DNA of 64,000 bases from Gemmatimonadota bacterium (GTDB taxonomy: Bacteria > Gemmatimonadota > Gemmatimonadetes > Gemmatimonadales > Gemmatimonadaceae). The translations under genes and the position numbers were made by a program. Below are positions 48,436-57,413 of the stretch, one piece after another. Under the pieces are notes generated by a model. The model saw only the letters and a program-made list of their open reading frames with translations, ran no database searches and was not told the origin of the DNA. Location: contig PMEM01000004.1 in NCBI GenBank assembly GCA_003155795.1, positions 124,001-188,000 of the forward strand. Reading direction: 5' to 3'. The stretch's first letter is position 1. Each line of letters starts with the position of its first letter.

Positions 48436-50244
48436 ATGACTCTCTCCCGTCGCTCACTCGCCCACTACGAATTCTCGCCGCCTCTATCACGTGCGGACGA
48501 GTTGTTGCTGCATCACTACGATGTTGATCATCTACCCGGGCATTATCCGATCGTGCAGCTCGTGCTTCCGATCGCATTGCTTAATCCTCGGGCGGGGTCT
48601 CGGCGGGATGCGACAGGGAGACTTAACCGTGCTGTTTGTGAGCGATACCACGTATTCCCCCTCGCGGATGGCTCTCACGCACTCGCGTGTATCAAAGGGG
48701 ATCCACAACTTGGGCTGCCGAGGGGCCAGGACCCTGAAGTTGCATTTGCTGTCACCGCGTTAGTTCTCGCGCGCCGGCGTAACGGCGGAACTGGTGCAGA
48801 TTTGTCCATCCGCGACATTCTCGCTGTACTTGGCGCCGCCGATGACACAGGAGGCAAGCGATACACTCGAGTGCGTGCCGCTCTTGATCGATACGCGAAA
48901 ACCACGATCGAACTGATCCAGGTTCCTTACGGTGTTGATCATGACGATCTGCTTGCAACAGTCCAGTCTGGAGAAGACGCCGTAACCGCTGTTGTTCGAC
49001 TTGCACGAGCGGTTGGGCGTGACGTAGCTCCCAACTCGCCTCGAATCCCTATGCCTCGGGAGCGACCAAGAACAGTAACACGGCGAGACCATAGGCGACC
49101 GACATCGCAGCCGGGCATCATGCGAGAAGTCACGGGCGTTTTCAAGCATGGCACGTACACCCCGATTGATGCTCATGACGGGACGGGAGTCTATCTCCGT
49201 AACGTCAACCTCGATGACTCATGGGTTGAGCAAGTCGATACGGGGCGCATCGGCTGGCTCGATTTGGCACTGTACCTGGATCTCCCAACTCCGCTATCAC
49301 AAGCGTTGTACAGAGTCGCAGTGGCCGAGGCGTTCACGGATCAGCAGGGGCGTGTTGAATGGTCCCTCGATTATATCCGATCAGCTGTCGGCGCCGAACT
49401 GCACATGAAGCCGAAGCAGTTCTTGTCAGCCGTTCGTGTAGCGATGGAAGAACTCCGAACTCGCGCTGTCATTCAGGATTTTGGTGACGTCATCATAGGT
49501 CGAGGCAAGTACAGGGTTTGGTACAAACCTGGCTCTCCGCTTGAGGTGTCACGGCTACTCAGTGGCGTTACACCACTCGATCCGCAGGATCACCGCGCGA
49601 AGATGTTATTGCTGAATCACTTTGGCATTTATGGTGATGAAGCTCGCGCGCTCATTGTGCAGAGTCCGACACATGTTCATCGCGCTCTTCTGTTCGTCAT
49701 TTACGAGGAGCAGACGCGAGGAACGCGTGAAGAGATGGTCAAGCCAATAGGCCACGCTGGGAAGTGGATTACCAAGGCTGTTACCGAAGCATGGGATTTC
49801 AGTTCGTACCGGGGTTTCATGAATTGGGTTGGACGACGTGAAGCAGCGCTCGATGCAAAGGCCACCGGTGCAGTCGCACCTCCACCGCAAACCCTATTCT
49901 TGCCGCGTGCCACTGAGATCTCAGTCGTGCCAGTTACTGCTCCCAAGATTGGAGATGGACCGGAAGCGTCGCGGGCAAGGCGGATCTTCACAGAAGTTCT
50001 TGAGCGCGCTACGCTGCTGTCGCAACCTGTGAAACTCACCGTCAGCTCAATGTTCGCTGCCTGGGGGATAGAAGGTGACAGCATCGTGGTTGTTGGAGAG
50101 CCGGGGGAATCAGACTTCTATCGTGGCCGGCTCGCAGAGGCGACCACCGCCACGGAACTGGGCGCGTTGACAGCCGAGCTCACCGACGGCCAATGCACAC
50201 GCATCTCGGCCGTTCGGTTCGATCCCGCGATACACGGCTTGTAA
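48436..50244 (+). CDS. Plasmid replication initiator protein (RepA/RPA-like)
   Basis: The 602-residue protein has segments resembling plasmid initiators of the RPA/TrfA type: EVAFAVTALVLARRR, LSIRDILAVLGAADDTGGKRYTRVRAALDRYAKTTIEL (about 125-160), and later RVEWSLDYIRSAVGAELHMKPKQFLSAVRVAMEEL, like a second winged helix. It would bind the upstream repeats and open the origin. The length is greater than usual because of about 120 extra C-terminal residues. Assignment rests on pattern and on the adjacent repeat region. Confidence 0.65.
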   Translation: MTLSRRSLAHYEFSPPLSRADELLLHHYDVDHLPGHYPIVQLVLPIALLNPRAGSRRDATGRLNRAVCERYHVFPLADGSHALACIKGDPQLGLPRGQDPEVAFAVTALVLARRRNGGTGADLSIRDILAVLGAADDTGGKRYTRVRAALDRYAKTTIELIQVPYGVDHDDLLATVQSGEDAVTAVVRLARAVGRDVAPNSPRIPMPRERPRTVTRRDHRRPTSQPGIMREVTGVFKHGTYTPIDAHDGTGVYLRNVNLDDSWVEQVDTGRIGWLDLALYLDLPTPLSQALYRVAVAEAFTDQQGRVEWSLDYIRSAVGAELHMKPKQFLSAVRVAMEELRTRAVIQDFGDVIIGRGKYRVWYKPGSPLEVSRLLSGVTPLDPQDHRAKMLLLNHFGIYGDEARALIVQSPTHVHRALLFVIYEEQTRGTREEMVKPIGHAGKWITKAVTEAWDFSSYRGFMNWVGRREAALDAKATGAVAPPPQTLFLPRATEISVVPVTAPKIGDGPEASRARRIFTEVLERATLLSQPVKLTVSSMFAAWGIEGDSIVVVGEPGESDFYRGRLAEATTATELGALTAELTDGQCTRISAVRFDPAIHGL

Positions 50245-50255
50245 GCGGCGCCAAA

Positions 50256-50265
50256 GCCGATACTT
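50256..50265 (+). promoter_or_regulatory. Motif 2 (GCCGATACTT)
   Basis: The copy lies 12 nt after the Rep gene, about 180 nt before the ArdC-Tmk start, so its role is less clear than at 46153. Confidence 0.3.
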
Positions 50266-50446
50266 GTAGGTTACAGGCCGCAACGTATTGGATAGAGAAG
50301 TACCACAAATCGTAGGATCGACAACTCGTTTTCACTCGCGGCAATCCCAGCAGGTGTAAGCCAGCCTGGGGCAGGGCCGTCTCTTGTATAGGTACCTGAT
50401 TTCCACTGCACGCTATCGGTGTGCACCAGTCTGAGAGTTGTTTCCA

Positions 50447-52240
50447 ATGGCGAGATCACCATCGCGTCGAACGTCAAAGTTTTCCTTATCTCCTGAGGAA
50501 CGCGAGCAGCGTCTCAACGAGGCGTCAAATCGTATGGAGGAAGCAGTTAAGTCTTTGACGACGAGTGATCAATTCCGCGCGGCGCTACGTGTGTCGGCTT
50601 CGTTCCCAGAGTATTCGTTCGGCAACACGTTGATGATCTGGACTCAGAACCCGGAAGCAAGCATGGTGTGCGGGTTCGAAGCTTGGAAGAAACTTGGACG
50701 GCACGTGAAGAAGGGTGGAAAAGCAATCCGCATCTTTGTTCCGATGACATTCCGAAATAAGCTTGTAGCCGAGAGCTCTGCTTCGGGATCGGACGAAACG
50801 CCAGGTGAGGTGAGTAGTGAGTCGAGGAGAGTAGCATTCCGTCTCGGCAACGTGTTTGATATTTCGTCGACGGAAGGGGAACCCATCCTTGAACTCCCGC
50901 GGCCCAAGATTCTCGAGGGAGACAGTCCTCTCATCCGGGCGGCGATAGCGGGCCTCTGCGATTTCAACGCCACTCGCGGAGTACCGGTGTCGTTCACCGA
51001 CATCGCCGGCATGTCAAAGGATGTCAATGGGTTCTGGCACCCGATAAAGCGTCGGATTGAAGTGCGTGAATCCTTGTCTCCCCTGCAGCGCCTAAAAACG
51101 CTCGCACATGAAACGGCTCACGCCCGACTCCATCTCGTGCCGCTGCACTCTGACCAAGAGCGAAGAACAGCGGAGCTCGAAGCTGAAGCATCCTCGTACC
51201 TTGTGCTCGACTCCCTTGGTATTGATGGTGCTGAGGAATACTCGTTTCCATACCTAGCTGGTTACTCAACAACTCCAGAAAGCATATTGGGAGTTGGAGA
51301 ACGGGCCCGTAAAGCAGCCGCGGTCATCATCGACTCGGCTTATTGCGCGATCAATCAGCAGCTCGGGACAGAATTCGTACGCGGAGTACCGCTCGACGCG
51401 TTGGAGGCACGAGCAGATGCGGCGCGTGAGTCGAAAGCTGCGAGGGTGGCAGGGAAGAACTCACGCGACCATTATCGGCGTGTGTCTGATGCTGGAGAGA
51501 CCGCGTCAGTGCAAGCCAAGGCAACCGGCCTCTTTATCGCGATAGAGGGAGTTGATGGGATAGGCAAATCAACCGTCCTACCAATCCTTGCAGAGAAGAT
51601 TGAGAAAGTGCTGGGTCGAAAAGTTGTCTGCGTCCGGGAACCTGGTGGTACGCCGATCGGAGATGAAATCCGTACGGCACTCAAAGCCGGCGTAGGCTCG
51701 AGCGACCCCCATCACCAGCTTGCGATGTTCTGTACCGCACGTAAGGCGCTCATCGAGCAGGTCGTAAGGCCCGAGATTCAGGCCGGTAGCGTCGTGATCG
51801 CTGATCGGCATAGTCTGAGTACGTACATCTACCAGGGCGGTTCTGGGGTGTCAGAGCGGCAGATTGCCGATGCTAATGCGGCTGCTGTGGGTGGAACACG
51901 TCCGGACGCTACCGTGGTCCTGTGGGCGACGCGCGAGGATCTCATCGCCCGCCGGCTCGCGAGGAACGCCGCGGCCGATGCCTTTGACGAGGTTACTGAG
52001 GATGGAACGATCAGAGCGCTCGAGCGGCAGGCTCGGTATGTAGCTCTAGCGAATCGAACACCTGGCGCCATGACAGTCGCAGTTCAGGCTACCCCGGAGG
52101 CGACGGCATCCGCAGTGGTAGAGCGATTGGCTCACGTCCTCGCTATAGCCCGTGGTGAGGCAGCTCCACAAGTTGAGACCAAGCCTCAATCGGTTCAGGA
52201 GGAAGACTCGGAGGAGGTCATCGCAGCCGCTGTTGCATAA
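50447..52240 (+). CDS. ArdC-like antirestriction protein fused to thymidylate kinase
   Basis: The 597-residue protein has two complete modules. Residues 1-130 are the ArdC N-terminal ssDNA-binding type domain (FGNTLMIWTQNPEASMVCGFEAWKKLGR), and residues 150-300 the zincin-like domain with HETAHARLH (H221, E222, H225). After a linker, residues 362-575 are a thymidylate kinase: P-loop GVDGIGKST at 368-376, REPGGTPIGDEIR, and DRHSLSTYIYQGG from D453. ArdC protects incoming DNA from restriction; Tmk phosphorylates dTMP. The frame is continuous, with no stop or shift at the joint. Confidence 0.85.
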   Translation: MARSPSRRTSKFSLSPEEREQRLNEASNRMEEAVKSLTTSDQFRAALRVSASFPEYSFGNTLMIWTQNPEASMVCGFEAWKKLGRHVKKGGKAIRIFVPMTFRNKLVAESSASGSDETPGEVSSESRRVAFRLGNVFDISSTEGEPILELPRPKILEGDSPLIRAAIAGLCDFNATRGVPVSFTDIAGMSKDVNGFWHPIKRRIEVRESLSPLQRLKTLAHETAHARLHLVPLHSDQERRTAELEAEASSYLVLDSLGIDGAEEYSFPYLAGYSTTPESILGVGERARKAAAVIIDSAYCAINQQLGTEFVRGVPLDALEARADAARESKAARVAGKNSRDHYRRVSDAGETASVQAKATGLFIAIEGVDGIGKSTVLPILAEKIEKVLGRKVVCVREPGGTPIGDEIRTALKAGVGSSDPHHQLAMFCTARKALIEQVVRPEIQAGSVVIADRHSLSTYIYQGGSGVSERQIADANAAAVGGTRPDATVVLWATREDLIARRLARNAAADAFDEVTEDGTIRALERQARYVALANRTPGAMTVAVQATPEATASAVVERLAHVLAIARGEAAPQVETKPQSVQEEDSEEVIAAAVA

Positions 52241-52278
52241 CTCATCCGGATATGTCTCCGTCGCCACTGTGGGTCGTC

Positions 52279-52290
52279 GCGCAGGTGCAT
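52279..52290 (+). promoter_or_regulatory. Motif 1 (GCGCAGGTGCAT)
   Basis: The element ends 45 nt before the sigma-like gene at 52336, which would make that gene autoregulated if its product reads motif 1. Confidence 0.65.
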
Positions 52291-52335
52291 ACGGCAGCAA
52301 CGACCCATTTCGGGTCGATCTGTCGGAGAATCATC

Positions 52336-53610
52336 ATGTCCCGCTTAACTAGTCCTGCCCCCTCGATCTTTCAGTCGTCCAACTTCGCTTCCGCCGCCGG
52401 CGACGTACATCCCATGTACGGGCTCATTCGACGTCACGGGCGACTCCCGGCAAAGGATTTTGTTGCCTTGGTGGGCACCTTCCGTACTGGCGTGAGCGAT
52501 GACGTGATATCGGAGCAATTGCTCGCGACTTACGTTCCGCTCCTCTCGGCGATGGTCCAGAGGAAAAGTCCGAAGGGTGACGCTGGTCTTCAGTTCCGGG
52601 AAGGAGCCGTTCCAGCCGCGATTGCGGCCTTCTTCGAGGCGATCGGGGATTCGAGTATCCCGCTCGCGCCCCGTGCGCTTCTCAAGGAAATCAATTCACG
52701 TGTAACGAGGGCACTCGAGCAGGAATTACTCTCGGCTGAGCACGCCCTCGTTGTCTCCGCTCAATCCGCCTGGCGAGCTGGGAACGTCATTCGAACCGCT
52801 GGCGCTGTGTCCAACGCCGACGTTGACTGGCTCACACGGGATGAGGTCTACGCGATACTCGGCGATTCAATCCGCGTTGAGAGTATTCATCTGGTCCAGA
52901 ATTCCAAGTTCGCCCTCGCTCTTGGATCAAGCTCTGGGAGCAGACGAGCAGAATTGGGCGAAGAGATGGTTACTGCTGAATCGATTCCAAACTTACGGGA
53001 GGAGACAACAGGTGCCGCGGCAGTAGCTGCCGAACGACTCGCGCGTGCCTTGGCGACCTTGCCGGCGGCGGATGCCCGCATGCTTGTGGACGCCCATGGT
53101 CTCTTCGGTCGGAAACCAATTCTCGCAGCCGACGTTGCCGCGGAGCTCGATGTTCACCCGTCGACTTACAGGCGTATACTAAACCGTGCTGAGGCACTCC
53201 TCCGGAGTGAGCTGATAGCTCAAGATTCGCCTGACCTGGGAGGGGTTGATGGTACCGGTGGTGCTCCGGTTCGAGGCGCTTGGTGCTCGGCGAACAGCTC
53301 ACTTATGCGCAAAGGCTACCGAACTGAGCTTGAGCCAGGGATGGTCCGCTACGCCCGACACGTTGCTGGTGCAGTGCGGTGTTTCGCTGAGCACGAGGGG
53401 TGGAATCCGAAAGAGACTGAAGCAGCGGTTCGGAGGCTCGTTTCCTTCCGTACAGGCCGGACTGACGCATCCGATCACCCGTTGACCCTACAGATTGTGG
53501 ACAGCCTGACGACATTTGCGCAGTCCTCGGCCGGTGGCACTGGTCGTTCGGCAGCCGAACCACCATCAGTGGCCACAGTAGAATCATCATTCGCAGAGTC
53601 CGCTGCGTAA
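52336..53610 (+). CDS. Divergent sigma-factor-like protein
   Basis: The 424-residue protein has the arrangement of a sigma-70-family factor. A sigma2-like helical region spans about 55-120 (LLATYVPLLSAMVQRKSP, FREGAVPAAIAAFFEAI). A variable middle follows. The sigma4-like module begins at LPAADARMLVDAHGL (residue 242) and continues with a helix-turn-helix, ADVAAELDVHPSTYRRILNRAEALLR (about 264-290). A further 130 residues follow. Similarity is by layout, not strong identity, and some canonical core-binding residues are not obvious. CGGAG lies before the ATG. It is the natural candidate to recognise motif 1. Confidence 0.6.
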   Translation: MSRLTSPAPSIFQSSNFASAAGDVHPMYGLIRRHGRLPAKDFVALVGTFRTGVSDDVISEQLLATYVPLLSAMVQRKSPKGDAGLQFREGAVPAAIAAFFEAIGDSSIPLAPRALLKEINSRVTRALEQELLSAEHALVVSAQSAWRAGNVIRTAGAVSNADVDWLTRDEVYAILGDSIRVESIHLVQNSKFALALGSSSGSRRAELGEEMVTAESIPNLREETTGAAAVAAERLARALATLPAADARMLVDAHGLFGRKPILAADVAAELDVHPSTYRRILNRAEALLRSELIAQDSPDLGGVDGTGGAPVRGAWCSANSSLMRKGYRTELEPGMVRYARHVAGAVRCFAEHEGWNPKETEAAVRRLVSFRTGRTDASDHPLTLQIVDSLTTFAQSSAGGTGRSAAEPPSVATVESSFAESAA

Positions 53611-53753
53611 ATGTGATACTGTGGCTACATTTGTCGCAAAATCGCACATTTGGCGCGATTCTGCACAAGTTGGCTGGATTATGTACTACCATTTTCTGAA
53701 AATTCGATTATGAACTGGCGTTTGAGGGTAAGGCAACTGCTGGATGCGCATCG

Positions 53754-54317
53754 TTGACCGCTCCGATGCCAGGAGAGGCAGAGCATCCTCGCCCGCGACG
53801 CGTGGGTCGGCACGAGCCGTTTACTTCGGCTCTCGAGAAAATTGGGACGAAAAGGAACCCGCTCTGGCAGGTGACGGCCGCCGGGCTGCTCCTGTGCAGA
53901 TTCATGGACTCCTGGGCTCTGATGGGGCCGACCTTCATGCGCTGGCCGAGCGAGACTGCGAAGGAAAGACGTCAGGTCGTAGAGGAGGTCGGCGAACAGT
54001 GGTCGGATCTCCGGGAATCTCTCCTGCTTGCGTTCGATACGCTCGCTCTCAAGGGTGTATCCCCCGAGGCCGAAATCTCCACTGCTACGACACGCGCGAT
54101 CTGGTTGAAAGCTGTGTATGCCCTTGCAGACGCAGCGGATTCCTACCAGAAGCACGGGCTACCTGATCGTGCGAGTGACATGTATCAGCTTGTCCTCGAT
54201 CGTCTTCCGCCTTCCGAAGGAAAGCGCGCTATCAGAAGATCCCTGGCAGTGGAGGAACTTGCAGAGCGCTGCAGGTCAGCCATTAGCCAACTCGAAGAGC
54301 AAAACGGCGATGTCTAG
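53754..54317 (+). CDS. Hypothetical helical protein (187 aa)
   Basis: I recognise no family. The protein is largely helical, with WQVTAAGLLLCRFMDSWALMG near residue 40 and a tetratricopeptide-like segment (AVYALADAADSYQKHGLPDRA). The TTG start overlaps the stop of a 15-codon frame beginning at 53710, suggesting coupling; ATG 53766 is the alternative. The 140-nt upstream region contains AAATGT/ACATTT and AAATCGC/GCGATT inverted repeats that could be operators. Confidence 0.5.
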   Translation: MTAPMPGEAEHPRPRRVGRHEPFTSALEKIGTKRNPLWQVTAAGLLLCRFMDSWALMGPTFMRWPSETAKERRQVVEEVGEQWSDLRESLLLAFDTLALKGVSPEAEISTATTRAIWLKAVYALADAADSYQKHGLPDRASDMYQLVLDRLPPSEGKRAIRRSLAVEELAERCRSAISQLEEQNGDV

Positions 54318-54380
54318 AAAACGCAGCGCTTGTCATGAATTCGCTCTAGGCCGGATCGTGTATTAGCCGTACCTTGGCTG

Positions 54381-54689
54381 ATGGCAAGCAATCACCGCGG
54401 GACCAGTTTGCATTGGAAGCTTGTACAGGGTGCAAACGATCAGCTTGAGCTCGTTCTGATTCCAGATCCGCACATATTGGAAGATCCAGACTCAGTGAAA
54501 GCCATCGAAGTGATACGTGCAATGACACATGAGCGTGCACATGGTTGGCGCGAAATACCTAATGGGCCAACACCGACGCTCCCCTGGCATCCGGATCTCA
54601 CGCCAATCGAGCATTCGTGGATGTGGATGAAACTCCTCAAGGCTTACGCGATCCAGCCGAATCTGACGGCGCCCAAAGCGATATCGTAG
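54381..54689 (+). CDS. Hypothetical small protein (102 aa)
   Basis: I recognise no family. Trp- and His-rich composition with a strand pair at LHWKLVQG and LELVLIPD. The next gene begins immediately after or overlaps. Confidence 0.45.
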   Translation: MASNHRGTSLHWKLVQGANDQLELVLIPDPHILEDPDSVKAIEVIRAMTHERAHGWREIPNGPTPTLPWHPDLTPIEHSWMWMKLLKAYAIQPNLTAPKAIS

Positions 54690-54691
54690 CA

Positions 54692-55036
54692 GTGCAGCCC
54701 TCAAGTGCCGCGGAGCCAACATACGATGCACATCGTCTTTCCGAGCTATTCCGAGCTGCAGGATTGTCCACTGGAGTTTGGCGCGTAGGAGGAACTACCG
54801 TGCAGAACTCCGCCGAAGCCGTTCGTGTAGCTGCTGGCGCAGCCGGCGTACTCCAACGAATTGCAGTAGTGCTCCGCGAGTACACAGGCGCGTACAGATT
54901 GCTGTTTGCGCCGACGCGAGAGGAAGCTGTTGCGATTGCCGAGCGCGAGATGAAGAAAGAGATGGGGCTGGTCGGCGTATTCGATCTTGAAGCCCGTAGG
55001 ATGTTCTCAGCTCAGGTACGAATCGCCCTTCGTTAG
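54692..55036 (+). CDS. Hypothetical protein (114 aa)
   Basis: GTG 54692 avoids a large overlap; ATG 54617 would add 25 residues. It has alanine-rich helices (EAVRVAAGAAGVLQRIAVV) and a REEAVAIAEREM helix typical of small regulatory proteins. No family is recognised. Confidence 0.45.
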   Translation: MQPSSAAEPTYDAHRLSELFRAAGLSTGVWRVGGTTVQNSAEAVRVAAGAAGVLQRIAVVLREYTGAYRLLFAPTREEAVAIAEREMKKEMGLVGVFDLEARRMFSAQVRIALR

Positions 55037-55084
55037 AGCAAGATTGCTCACTCCGCTCATCAACCTCAATTCTCAATTCGCGAC

Positions 55085-55094
55085 GGCGATACTT
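55085..55094 (+). promoter_or_regulatory. Motif 2 variant (GGCGATACTT)
   Basis: The copy has one mismatch to GCCGATACTT and ends 51 nt before the HNH gene at 55146. Confidence 0.35.
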
Positions 55095-55145
55095 ATGTGA
55101 CCGAGCAGCTCATGTAAGCGTCGAGTGGAATAGAGCGGAGGGTGG

Positions 55146-55925
55146 ATGGTAAAGCATAAATGGCGGAGCTGCAAAGCGGCACTTTCGAATCCTCGGACGA
55201 GCAAATTGCGACTCGCAGGCTTGCGCGTGCTGGAACTAGCGCGGGATATGGAGGGTGGCGTGTTCCCGGAGAGTTTGAAGGACGCGGAGGGACGGTACGT
55301 CGAACTCGATTGCGTAAACTGCGATGCGAAGTTGCAGAATGCGAAGCTATACTGCGGTGACTACTGTCAGCAATTCTCCGGTACGGTTCGTTATGCCCGG
55401 AAAGCCATTGATGAAGGGCGAATCGTCAAGGCCGAAGTCCAAGAGGGCATCGGGCAGCGCCTTTTGATGCTGAGTGGGGGAGGGTACCCGACCGATAGGC
55501 GCGCTCTTACAAAGCAGGAACGCGAGGCGATTCTAATACGCGACCATCGCAAATGCCAGGAGTGTGGTCGTAAGGCAACGGAAGTAGATCACATCCGAGG
55601 AGATTCAAGCGATACTCGCAACCTTCGCGCTTTGTGCAAGAATTGTAATCAAGGCGCTGCTGTTGAGAATGCCAGGATCATCACGCGAGAGGAAGATCCA
55701 ATTGAGTGGGAGCGTATTTTCGAGATGTACGAAGCCATGGCCCAGCGGATCGCCGCACCGCTACCTCTTCGGTTCTGCGACGACCATCTCAATTGGCGGA
55801 AAGCGCAGTATTCCATCCGCGCAGCAAGAAAGGCAATGTTGCGCGAGATCGAGGAGGAGGAGGAGGAAACCGACTTCGTAGACGTTGACGATTACCTATA
55901 CAACGCGATGCAGAAAAACGATTAG
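55146..55925 (+). CDS. HNH endonuclease-like protein
   Basis: The 259-residue protein has an HNH module at about 130-170: REAILIRDHRKCQECGRKATEVDHI with D148-H149, then DTRNLRALCKNCN, with CxxC pairs that bind structural zinc. A second Cys cluster (CVNCDAKLQNAKLYCGDYC) lies at 56-74. The C-terminus is very acidic (EEEEEETD-like). It may be a homing or defence nuclease; no adjacent methyltransferase suggests a strict restriction pair. Confidence 0.75.
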   Translation: MVKHKWRSCKAALSNPRTSKLRLAGLRVLELARDMEGGVFPESLKDAEGRYVELDCVNCDAKLQNAKLYCGDYCQQFSGTVRYARKAIDEGRIVKAEVQEGIGQRLLMLSGGGYPTDRRALTKQEREAILIRDHRKCQECGRKATEVDHIRGDSSDTRNLRALCKNCNQGAAVENARIITREEDPIEWERIFEMYEAMAQRIAAPLPLRFCDDHLNWRKAQYSIRAARKAMLREIEEEEEETDFVDVDDYLYNAMQKND

Positions 55926-56010
55926 CCTGAAGGGTCGAGCCAGTTCAGTGCCGATGCTGCTTGGAAGGCCGCGCCGATCAGGGATGTGTTTGCTTGAGAT
56001 CCCTCAAGCC

Positions 56011-56022
56011 GCGCTGGTGCAT
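56011..56022 (+). promoter_or_regulatory. Motif 1 (GCGCTGGTGCAT), leaderless position
   Basis: The element ends 8 nt before the ATG at 56031 without a ribosome-binding site. Confidence 0.65.
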
Positions 56023-56030
56023 GAGAGATT

Positions 56031-57413
56031 ATGCTCTCACATCAGAATCCGATCACTAGGATTGTCAGTCCCGCAGGCGACGGGCCTACAAGGTCATTCT
56101 CCGAACGTGCGGAGGATCTGCTCGACCGGTTGCTAATTGCGGATTACGATACTGGCACGAGTACGGCATGGGCTGGTGCAGCGCCCTGGCACCTGTGTTC
56201 GGCGTTCAAGCCGACATTCAATCAGCTCGCGTTCGATCTTTTTCCCTCGCTCGATCCCAGCGACTTGAGCTGCGATCCCGATCACGCCGTCTTCATAAAG
56301 AGTGGGTTCAGCGTTCGCTTGATCGAGGGGAAAGGGAAAGCCACTGTGCTGGACGAATTTGTATCGCGTCATCATCACTCCCTCCGGGGTGGCGGGATGA
56401 GTGGCCGAGCTTACGGGCTGTATGATCCAACCGCCGCTCTCGTTGGTCTCATTATCTTCGCGAGACCGACGAATGCAAAGACTGCTGCAGGGATGCAGGT
56501 CGTAGAAATAGGCGACGACCTACTCTCGCCAACCGAGCTGGCGCATGTTACGCACGGAGAAGGCGAGACATTGGATTGCACACGACTTTGTGTTGCTGAT
56601 GTGACGCCATCTGGGTTCATTTTAGGTACTGGAGCAGAGTCGTTCCTGTTTGCAGCGGGGCTGCGTGATCTCGCAAGTCGAAACCGGTCTCTCTGGAGAG
56701 CGACCCGCATGGTAGAGAAGGGGATTCCGCTTACGCCGGACACGCGCCGGATCCTTGCCAGCGTTTCAAGTTGTAAATGTGTTCGCTCTTTTGCGACTGT
56801 CGGGACGCGAGGGGTCTCCTATGCCGCGTCTGGGCTTTTCTATTGCGGCAGAGGGCGGTCCGAACAGGAATCAGTTGGCAGACGATCGGGGGAAGTTTGC
56901 GGACGCAGGTCGCTCTCGAAGCTCGAAAGCCTGCACTGTCACGGACATGACCATCAAGTGCTCCGCGCTGTTTGGGAGGGCGGCGAAGGCTGCGTGACCG
57001 CTTTCGACTCGAGAGGAAACGTGATCACATCAATCGACCTATCGCCGATTCGCGCGATGGTAGGTGATGATCTCACACCTCTCGTCCGTCAGCGCGCACT
57101 CAAGCGTGCGTACCGCGAACTCCGAGCTGATGCAGAGCGCGGAATTGCGCGAGTGGATATTACGTGGAGTCTCAGTGCGGATAGGGCGGGCTATGTATTG
57201 CGGCATGCGAGCCCGAAGCATCGGTACGTCGGCTACTTGGGCGCCCCGTACTACGTCGTAGAGATGGCGCGGCGGTCAAAGTATCTCCGGGACAGTATCC
57301 TGGCTGCCGAGCGTGCTTGGTTCGCGCCTGAGCGACGCTGGCCGCGTGGGATTGGCTTCGGTTGGAAGCGCCCCCCACAGAGACTTGGGATTCCTCCGAT
57401 GCCGAGATCCTAG
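56031..57413 (+). CDS. Mom-like GNAT-fold protein, putative DNA modification enzyme
   Basis: The 460-residue protein contains, at about 105-150, VLDEFVSRHHHSLRGGGMSGRAYGLYDPTAALVGLIIFARP (in parts). This is followed near 180 by LDCTRLCVADVTP and ESFLFAAGLRDLASR, and near 245 by VRSFATVGTRGVSYAASGLFYCGRG. The order HHxH..G, LVGxxxF, (E/C)xxRL, fxA..LR.L, SxA....G..Y.ASG..Y.G is that of Mom-type acyltransferases, which modify adenine in phage Mu DNA. The long N- and C-terminal extensions are unusual, so the assignment is tentative. Confidence 0.5.
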   Translation: MLSHQNPITRIVSPAGDGPTRSFSERAEDLLDRLLIADYDTGTSTAWAGAAPWHLCSAFKPTFNQLAFDLFPSLDPSDLSCDPDHAVFIKSGFSVRLIEGKGKATVLDEFVSRHHHSLRGGGMSGRAYGLYDPTAALVGLIIFARPTNAKTAAGMQVVEIGDDLLSPTELAHVTHGEGETLDCTRLCVADVTPSGFILGTGAESFLFAAGLRDLASRNRSLWRATRMVEKGIPLTPDTRRILASVSSCKCVRSFATVGTRGVSYAASGLFYCGRGRSEQESVGRRSGEVCGRRSLSKLESLHCHGHDHQVLRAVWEGGEGCVTAFDSRGNVITSIDLSPIRAMVGDDLTPLVRQRALKRAYRELRADAERGIARVDITWSLSADRAGYVLRHASPKHRYVGYLGAPYYVVEMARRSKYLRDSILAAERAWFAPERRWPRGIGFGWKRPPQRLGIPPMPRS

